This document shows, piece after piece, positions 8,617 to 14,451 of a DNA stretch of 64,000 nt. The first letter of the stretch is position 1, and each line of letters starts with the position of its first letter. Source of the stretch: JAFGUB01 sp050305515. Lineage in GTDB: Bacteria > Campylobacterota > Campylobacteria > Campylobacterales > Sulfurimonadaceae. A program made the position numbers and the translations under genes. Location: NCBI GenBank assembly GCA_050305515.1, contig JBNLFL010000043.1, positions 26,735-90,734 on the forward strand. The letters are read 5' to 3'. Below the pieces are notes generated by a model. It was not told the origin of the DNA. It ran no database searches and saw only the letters and a list, made by a program, of their open reading frames with translations.

Positions 8617-9704
8617 TTTATATTTAGCTTAAGTGTTTTTAAAGATTTAGCTGTCTGAATAGATGTATCAAATTCCCACTTTTTCACAATAACACTTTGG
8701 TGCTTTTTGAAAAATAGCGGAACTATCATAGAAATAATATTTCTAGAGATCAATGCGCCTGAACAATAATGATTTCCAAGGCCAAATTCTAAACCCTTCT
8801 GTAAAGCATTACCATCGTTAGGAGAATTATAACTGACATTATTTCCAATCCGTATTAAGACATAACTTCCTTGTTTAACAATGAAATTCTCATGCCTGAA
8901 ATCTTTTGTCGCAACTCGGTAGATATGCAATAAAGAAGCCGATCTATATATTATGTCATCGAGATCCTTAATAAATAACTCCTCATTAAACATGTCATTA
9001 TTGAAGTATTTTTTTCTATTTTCAACGAGAACATCTAAAAAAACATTTCCTAATGTCTGTATCAACGGTGATTTCGCTCCGTATGCCACAAGTAGCAACA
9101 TGAGCTTGTCCTCATAAGAAAATTCAATATCTGTTTCTAAATAAGAGAGCAAACTGTTTTGAGAATAATTATTAGGTGTCTCTAAGGCATGTTTTAAACT
9201 AGAAAGCAAATACTCTAACTCTGATTGCTGTTTTAATAATTCTCGAACGGATAATAAAGGCTCAATGACTTTTTGAAAACGATACAATCTCTGTTCAAAA
9301 TCATCTGGCAATATTACGTTACATCCAATCATAGGTTTAAATAATGTTTTAAGCACATCAAAGCAATAATCTACCAAATCAACATCACTAGAGGAATCAA
9401 GTGCATTCGTTGCGAACTCAATCTCATTTTCAAACGTAGATAACCAATGAGTAAGATTTGTCTTTCCAAAAACATCGGTAAATATCTTCTTATGTCTATG
9501 ATGGCTATCCCCCTCAATAAAAAAAGGAGAGTGTGACAAAAGTTTTATCAATAGCCCAAAATCCTTATCAGAAATTTGTTCTAGTTTCAAGAGGTATTCT
9601 GGCAAATTGATTACACTAAACGCATCACTAGTTAAAACCTTTACTGCCAAAGTGTGATCACTAATGACCAATACACTGTTTAATTTACTCAGTTTATCAC
9701 TCAT
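8613..9704 (-). CDS. Cytochrome P450, divergent (second P450 of the operon)
   Basis: A 363-residue P450-like protein. The haem-binding loop FGLGNHYCSG is present with Cys314, and IEGDSHHRHKKIF matches the usual C-helix region. Two hallmarks are altered. The I-helix oxygen-activation motif, normally AGxxT, reads AYGAKSPL, with no acid-alcohol pair; the K-helix ExxR reads DIIY followed by R. The protein is short for a P450. The start is ATG 9704, with AAGGAG seven bases upstream, rather than the TTG three bases earlier; it overlaps the radical SAM stop by one base (TGATG). It may use peroxide, catalyse a non-oxygenase step or be a catalytically weak partner of the other P450. Confidence 0.82.
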   Translation of the reverse strand: MSDKLSKLNSVLVISDHTLAVKVLTSDAFSVINLPEYLLKLEQISDKDFGLLIKLLSHSPFFIEGDSHHRHKKIFTDVFGKTNLTHWLSTFENEIEFATNALDSSSDVDLVDYCFDVLKTLFKPMIGCNVILPDDFEQRLYRFQKVIEPLLSVRELLKQQSELEYLLSSLKHALETPNNYSQNSLLSYLETDIEFSYEDKLMLLLVAYGAKSPLIQTLGNVFLDVLVENRKKYFNNDMFNEELFIKDLDDIIYRSASLLHIYRVATKDFRHENFIVKQGSYVLIRIGNNVSYNSPNDGNALQKGLEFGLGNHYCSGALISRNIISMIVPLFFKKHQSVIVKKWEFDTSIQTAKSLKTLKLNIK

Positions 9705-11293
9705 CAAAAATCTCCTTGGATATCTTCAGTGTCTTTTGACCAAGGAGATTCTTTTTGAACCAATTCAGGCTTCCAAAATCCACCATCTTCATACACATGT
9801 CTTAATTGTGCATATAAATACATAAGTGTCACAAAGAGTTCTTGACCAACGCCTTTATCAGCTATTTTTTCTGCTATTGCCGTCCACATTTTCTTTTCCG
9901 ATTCACCCAAGCCTCTTACTCTCATAACTACCGCAGTTATATCTTTGTAAATATGATTTTCCTCTGTGTGCAAGAATTCTGTTGAAGCTTTTGGATGACT
10001 GCTACGATCTAATATATCCAACATTTCTAAAAAGCGAGTGGCATAATTTTCAGGAGTATATAACTGACTACACAGCCATTGCACACCTAGATTCATCTCT
10101 TCTCTGGATAAATTTTTAGGAATAATGTTAGATTCCCATGGTGCGCCCGGTGCGCTAGATGTAGCATATTTTTCTTCCAATAGCCTACCTTCCTTTTTCA
10201 GTCTGTTATACAATGGCGTGCCGTCAGGAGCAACGAGAACGCCTAACGTGAAATATGGGTTAAAAGATTCCATCGCCATGTCAAGCTGTAACCTAAAAAT
10301 GTCCTTGTCGTCTGCATCAAAACCAACGATCAGTCCGCAGTGAGGAACTATCCCATATTGGTAAAACTTTTTTATAAGTTCTGCCATTTCTACTTTTACA
10401 TTTTGAAACTTTTTGACTTCTTTCATGCTTTCTGCATTAGGGGATTCAATTCCTATAAAAACTTGATCAAGACCCGCTTCAGCACAAAGTTGCATCAGTT
10501 CATCGTCCTTTACCACATCAGTGGAGACTTGCGTACGAAATCTTACAGGGCTAACTTTGTGTACTTTGTTCCAATCCCGCAATGCTGTGAGAAGCGCTTT
10601 TGCATGACTTCTATTTACAGTAAAATTATCATCAGAAAAAAATATGCTACGATAACCGTGTGCATAAAGAACTTCTAGCTCTTCAATGACCTTTTCAACA
10701 GATTTATAACGCTGTTTTCTTCCTAGATATAGGATAACATCACAAAATTCACATTCATAAGGACATCCCCTAGAAGTTTGAATACCCCCTACAGCAGCTC
10801 GATGATTTGGATATAAATCCCATCTTGGAATAGGCGACAATGACAAATCAGGCTTTGTCCCAAAATATTCTTTTTGATATTTTCCTTCTCGTAAATCGTT
10901 AAATAATTTCTCAGCAATTTCTTCAATTTCTCCTTGAACAAGGATATCGCAATGTTCACGCATCATCAAAGGTGAAAGTGAAACATAAGAGCCACCCATG
11001 ATGACTATCTTCCCTCTCTTTCTGAACTCCTTAGCGATTTCAATCATCCGATTTTTTTGGTTGACCCTTCCAGTAATTCCAATATAATCTGCATCACAAT
11101 CAAAATTTATTCGAGAAATCTGCTCATCACATAGTTCAACAAAAAAGTCTTCTGGTACAAAGCCTGCAACAGTGGGTATCACTAAATCTGCCAACAACAC
11201 ACCAGGAGCATATCCCATTGCTTCAATAACATCTCCATCGTAATAGGTCGGAAAATCTGATTTTGGATTTATTATATATATTGATTTTTTCAT
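9704..11293 (-). CDS. B12-binding-type radical SAM enzyme
   Basis: A 529-residue protein. The N-terminal 150 residues resemble a cobalamin-binding Rossmann domain (ADYIGITGRV, GKIVIMGGSYVS), but the DxHxxG cobalt-ligand motif is not seen. The radical SAM core has RGCPYECEFCDV, giving the CxxxCxxC cluster ligands Cys177, Cys181 and Cys184. The C-terminal third resembles the DUF4070 extension of B12-binding radical SAM proteins. Such enzymes methylate unactivated carbons or rearrange and cyclise carbon skeletons. I place the start at ATG 11293, with AAGG nine bases upstream; an ATG at 11302 abuts that site. Encoded between the two P450 genes, it probably modifies the same ACP-bound chain; the reaction is unknown. 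Confidence 0.88.
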   Translation of the reverse strand: MKKSIYIINPKSDFPTYYDGDVIEAMGYAPGVLLADLVIPTVAGFVPEDFFVELCDEQISRINFDCDADYIGITGRVNQKNRMIEIAKEFRKRGKIVIMGGSYVSLSPLMMREHCDILVQGEIEEIAEKLFNDLREGKYQKEYFGTKPDLSLSPIPRWDLYPNHRAAVGGIQTSRGCPYECEFCDVILYLGRKQRYKSVEKVIEELEVLYAHGYRSIFFSDDNFTVNRSHAKALLTALRDWNKVHKVSPVRFRTQVSTDVVKDDELMQLCAEAGLDQVFIGIESPNAESMKEVKKFQNVKVEMAELIKKFYQYGIVPHCGLIVGFDADDKDIFRLQLDMAMESFNPYFTLGVLVAPDGTPLYNRLKKEGRLLEEKYATSSAPGAPWESNIIPKNLSREEMNLGVQWLCSQLYTPENYATRFLEMLDILDRSSHPKASTEFLHTEENHIYKDITAVVMRVRGLGESEKKMWTAIAEKIADKGVGQELFVTLMYLYAQLRHVYEDGGFWKPELVQKESPWSKDTEDIQGDF

Positions 11294-11320
11294 AGAAATC
11301 ATCCTTAAACGAGACTCTCG

Positions 11321-12421
11321 TTAACCTAAGTTTACTGGTAAAGTTTTTATTCTTGTTGCTATTTGTGCTTTATAAAATGTCCTATTTTTAATGTCACACT
11401 TCATATGTGGATATTTTTCAAAAAATTTCGGAATAAAATCTTTTATAATCTCTTTAGCGAGGTCAGCACCTAAACATTTATGAACTCCTGCACCAAATGT
11501 AAGATGTGGCATTTGAGTTGAATTTCTTTGAAGCTTTTCGAGTTCAACTTGATCACCATACTTATTGGGATCACGATTTACAGCAGGGATATTGATCAAC
11601 ACATAAGAACCAGCCAAAATTTTATGTCCGTTAATCTCAACATCTTTTTTTACTTCTTTCGATAATATATTGGTTGAGGCATAAAGGCGAATTAAATCAT
11701 CGATATGAGCTTCTACCCATGCAACTGCACTAAATTCTTCCATTTTATCAGCATTGAGTTGACTGTATGCGACCATAATATGTGCAATAGTTTCAGTGGT
11801 AGCTCTTGGCGCAATTAATAGAACAAGTAACAATGTCACTACTTCATCCTGACTCATTTTACCTTTGGTATTATCAATAATATTTTTGAAAAGAGTATTT
11901 GAATCAAATGAATTAAACTGTGAACTTATCAAAGCACCCAATTCAACAAGAATCTCTTGCAATTTAAGCAACTGTGAAATTGAAGTCATACGTTCTACTG
12001 AATTAGTCGCTATCTCAATTTGACTGATGAATTTTTTTCTATCAGGAAGTTTCACTCCAAATAGTATTTCAACTAAATCCATATAAAAAGGATCACAAAT
12101 ATCTTTCGTCAGATCAACTTGACTATTAGTCTCGAGAATGCTTAGCTGATATAACCTATGTTCAACTGCTTCAGAAATGTTTGGAATCCATTTTTTTACA
12201 GCAATATTTGTAAATAAATTATTAACCATTTTTCGAATTTGCGCATGATTCTTTCCATGTATAAAGGGAAGAAATGATTTTAAATATTTCTTTAAATCAG
12301 TAAAATCAAAATTTGATTCTTTTTCAAGTAATTCTATATAATCGGCCATCGAAGGAGGACCAAACTCCTCTTTCGACGATAAAACCCTTTTCGCTGTATC
12401 AAAATCCTCAATTGTCAGCAT
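11321..12421 (-). CDS. Cytochrome P450 (first P450 of the operon)
   Basis: A 366-residue soluble bacterial-type P450. The haem loop is FGAGVHKCLG with Cys316, K-helix DDLIR stands in for ExxR, and the I-helix reads APRATTE where AGxxTT is usual, so threonine remains but glycine and the acid are changed. C-helix FIHGKNHAQIRK is present. The frame is open to GTG/ATG-like positions up to 12490, but ATG 12421 has a near-perfect ribosome-binding site (12428-12434) six bases away, and this start cuts the overlap with the ligase gene to 14 bp. It likely hydroxylates or desaturates the ACP-bound acyl chain, by analogy with P450s acting on carrier proteins. Confidence 0.9.
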   Translation of the reverse strand: MLTIEDFDTAKRVLSSKEEFGPPSMADYIELLEKESNFDFTDLKKYLKSFLPFIHGKNHAQIRKMVNNLFTNIAVKKWIPNISEAVEHRLYQLSILETNSQVDLTKDICDPFYMDLVEILFGVKLPDRKKFISQIEIATNSVERMTSISQLLKLQEILVELGALISSQFNSFDSNTLFKNIIDNTKGKMSQDEVVTLLLVLLIAPRATTETIAHIMVAYSQLNADKMEEFSAVAWVEAHIDDLIRLYASTNILSKEVKKDVEINGHKILAGSYVLINIPAVNRDPNKYGDQVELEKLQRNSTQMPHLTFGAGVHKCLGADLAKEIIKDFIPKFFEKYPHMKCDIKNRTFYKAQIATRIKTLPVNLG

Positions 12422-14060
12422 GCCCCACCTCCTTGAATTTATGTCCTGATCTAAATTTTGTCGCCACAGTCTGTCGTTGAACTTTTCCACTTGAAGTCCT
12501 CATCAATTCTCCTCCTTTCAGAAAAATTACTTTCAATAATGTGATTCCCATTTGTCTTTGAAGATTTTGCATAATCTTCATGCGTACATTTTGTTGATCC
12601 GTCAAATCGGCTCTTGCATTTTTCTTTATTTCAATCAGTAAGATGATACCTCCATCTGATGAATCTATCTGAAAAGCTGCTGCGGCATGCGGATTTAAAA
12701 ATTTGCTGCTTGAAGCCGCAATTTGTTCTATGTCTGAAGGTGAAATGTTTTGTCCATGTCGCACAATAATATCTTTTATGCGTCCGCAAACAAAAAGATA
12801 TTTATCACGAATGAAACCCAAATCACCACTTTGCAAGAGTGAGGGATTGACAAAATCATTTTCTTTGTAATATCCCTGGGATATGGATTTTCCCGATATA
12901 CATATTTGACCAATATCGCCATCATTAAGAATCTTCTCATTTCCCAAATCACGTATTTCTATCATTGAGTCTATTCGCTCTCCAAGATAACAGCCTTCCG
13001 TCAAATTGCCTTGATAAATATGAGGCTCATGACATTGAGAGTTTGGCTGACCAGCGACAAAGAGTGTTGCTTCCGCAAGACCATAAACTGGGATGACAGC
13101 TTGTGGATTTAAATGAAATACTGAATAAATTTTTCGAAAAGATTGCATGGTTTGTGTTGGAACATAGTCAGCACCACAAAAGGCTACTTCCAAATTTGAA
13201 AGATCCAAAGTTTTCTGAATCATGTTGCTACGTAATTCATTACAAAGATCATATGAGAATGCAGGTCCACCACTAAAATTTACTCTGAATTTACTTAGAG
13301 CAAAAAGCCAACGCTGAGGTTTTTGGATGAAATGAAGAGGATCCATCTGAACTATTTTTTGACCACTTAAGAGAGGATAAAAAAGTCCACCAAACAATCC
13401 CATATCATGAAAATGAGGAAGCCAATTCAGCAATGTTTTGTCACGATGGAACTTCCATCTCAAAGCTACTTCAGAATGATTGGCAAATATATTATTGGAT
13501 GATATCAGTACACCTTTGGGATCTCCGGTAGAGCCTGACGTAAATTGAATGACAACAGGAGCATTACCGTCTGTTGAAAATCCGGACAATGTTTTATAAT
13601 CATTCATATGTAGATTCTGAAGAGATTCAAATACTAATATTTGTCCTTTAGATGGCAAACTGTTTTTCTGAAATGCCAATTCGGCTGTGTCAATATTTTT
13701 ATTATGCGTCAATACAATTGCATCATCACAAACCTTTAAAATTTTTTCCAATCGCATTGAGTGTAACCCAAATCGGGGAAGAGGCGCAGGAATGACAGTT
13801 TTCTGCGCAAAGATACATGCGATTAATGCAATTAGAAACTTTGGCCCATGATCCAGCAACAGCACAATATTATTATTCGGAATAGTTTCAACGAATACTT
13901 CAGCCAAGTTTTTTGATGCGTAAAGAAGTTCTTGCGGAGATAAAAATATTTCGTCACCATCACCTCCACGTTCTAAAAAACAGTATTGCCATTCATGTGT
14001 AGATTCAGTAAGTAATCTATCAATCGTTGACGCAAGATTCAGTGAAAAATTTTTATTCAA
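12408..14060 (-). CDS. Fatty acyl-AMP ligase (FAAL)-like adenylating enzyme
   Basis: A roughly 550-residue ANL-family enzyme that activates a carboxylic acid as acyl-AMP. The P-loop-like motif FTSGSTGDPKGV lies at about 173-184. PHFHDMGLFGG and YGLAEATLFV are typical of fatty acyl-AMP ligases, and the C-terminal RTSSGKVQR supplies the adenylation lysine. FAALs pass acyl-AMP to a carrier protein rather than to CoA; the ACP gene four genes downstream supports this. First gene of the island operon. The start is uncertain: TTG 14060 is the best candidate, with AAGG some 13 bases upstream; no ATG fits. A DltA-like amino-acid substrate is possible but the motifs favour a fatty acid. Confidence 0.88.
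   Translation of the reverse strand: MNKNFSLNLASTIDRLLTESTHEWQYCFLERGGDGDEIFLSPQELLYASKNLAEVFVETIPNNNIVLLLDHGPKFLIALIACIFAQKTVIPAPLPRFGLHSMRLEKILKVCDDAIVLTHNKNIDTAELAFQKNSLPSKGQILVFESLQNLHMNDYKTLSGFSTDGNAPVVIQFTSGSTGDPKGVLISSNNIFANHSEVALRWKFHRDKTLLNWLPHFHDMGLFGGLFYPLLSGQKIVQMDPLHFIQKPQRWLFALSKFRVNFSGGPAFSYDLCNELRSNMIQKTLDLSNLEVAFCGADYVPTQTMQSFRKIYSVFHLNPQAVIPVYGLAEATLFVAGQPNSQCHEPHIYQGNLTEGCYLGERIDSMIEIRDLGNEKILNDGDIGQICISGKSISQGYYKENDFVNPSLLQSGDLGFIRDKYLFVCGRIKDIIVRHGQNISPSDIEQIAASSSKFLNPHAAAAFQIDSSDGGIILLIEIKKNARADLTDQQNVRMKIMQNLQRQMGITLLKVIFLKGGELMRTSSGKVQRQTVATKFRSGHKFKEVGHADN
12428..12434 (-). promoter_or_regulatory. Strong Shine-Dalgarno site deciding the P450 start
   Basis: AAGGAGG on the minus strand, six bases before ATG 12421 and inside the end of the AMP-ligase gene. 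It rules against the longer upstream start at 12490. Confidence 0.85.
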
Positions 14061-14284
14061 ATCTACAAAATCCCTTACTTCATCAACAAAATCTATTATA
14101 TTAATAGCTTGACTCTAATTTTTCGATACTGATGCAATCAGTTTGTTCATCTATTTTATAGTCACTTCATTATATCTTTAATTTTCAGAAGTTCATTTAA
14201 AAACATAATTACATAAATATACAATCTAATTATTAATTTGATAATAAAAAGTAAGAATATCAATGCAAGTGTTTTATTAGGGCC
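14061..14284. other. AT-rich leader of the island operon, no gene
   Basis: About 220 bp of very A/T-rich non-coding DNA between the ligase gene and the kdsB remnant. Apart from a likely -10 box I see no gene and no clear repeat. Confidence 0.6.
14169..14174 (-). promoter_or_regulatory. Probable -10 box of the island operon
   Basis: TATAAT on the minus strand about 110 bases before the ligase start, in an A/T-rich tract. No -35 match is evident, as is common in Campylobacterota promoters. Confidence 0.45.
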
Positions 14285-14359
14285 ACGATTCTCACCGGTT
14301 TCGGGATTAACACGCCTGAATATCTGGCGCGTGCGATAGAGATTTATCGTAGAGGGTAA
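14285..14359 (+). pseudogene. kdsB 3'-end remnant (right flank of the island)
   Basis: Bases 14294-14348 match 3894-3948 at 50 of 55 positions. In frame it reads LTGFGINTPEYLARAIEIYR then a stop two codons later, against TGFGIDTPEDLARAKEIYQ in the intact enzyme. Only about 24 codons remain, with no start, so it cannot work. It is either the resident kdsB end displaced by the island or a donor copy carried in with it; five mismatches show that the copies have drifted or came from different strains. Confidence 0.88.
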
Positions 14360-14391
14360 ATTTTATCAGTTTAAGAGTGTATTACTGCGTT

Positions 14392-14407
14392 GCCGGGTTT
14401 CCCCGGC
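14392..14407 (-). terminator. GC-rich hairpin after the cytochrome gene
   Basis: On the minus strand GCCGGG and CCCGGC pair around a GAAA tetraloop, 45 bases past the cytochrome stop. No T-run follows, so factor-independent termination is doubtful; it may protect the mRNA 3' end. A one-mismatch palindrome TTACATGTAG (14409-14418) lies beside it. Confidence 0.45.
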
Positions 14408-14451
14408 GTTACATGTAGCCAGAGGACTTTCTCTCCTTTGGTACATGCATT

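Larger units (their letters stand above)
3960..14293. mobile_element. AT-rich genomic island carrying a lipid/natural-product-like operon
   Basis: Between the kdsB stop and the second copy of the kdsB 3' end, base composition drops sharply, with many A/T-rich codons and long A/T runs, unlike both sides. All eight genes read on the minus strand and are tightly spaced. P450 enzymes, B12-type radical SAM and a fatty acyl-AMP ligase are unusual for Campylobacterota. No integrase, transposase or tRNA gene is present, so the island entered by lost machinery or by homologous recombination at kdsB. No perfect TTACATGTAA lies within it; one single-mismatch form is at 4777-4786. Confidence 0.8.

Noticed and set aside
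12422..12490. Longer N-terminus of the first P450
   Set aside because: It would overlap the ligase gene by 83 bp, while ATG 12421 has an ideal Shine-Dalgarno site.
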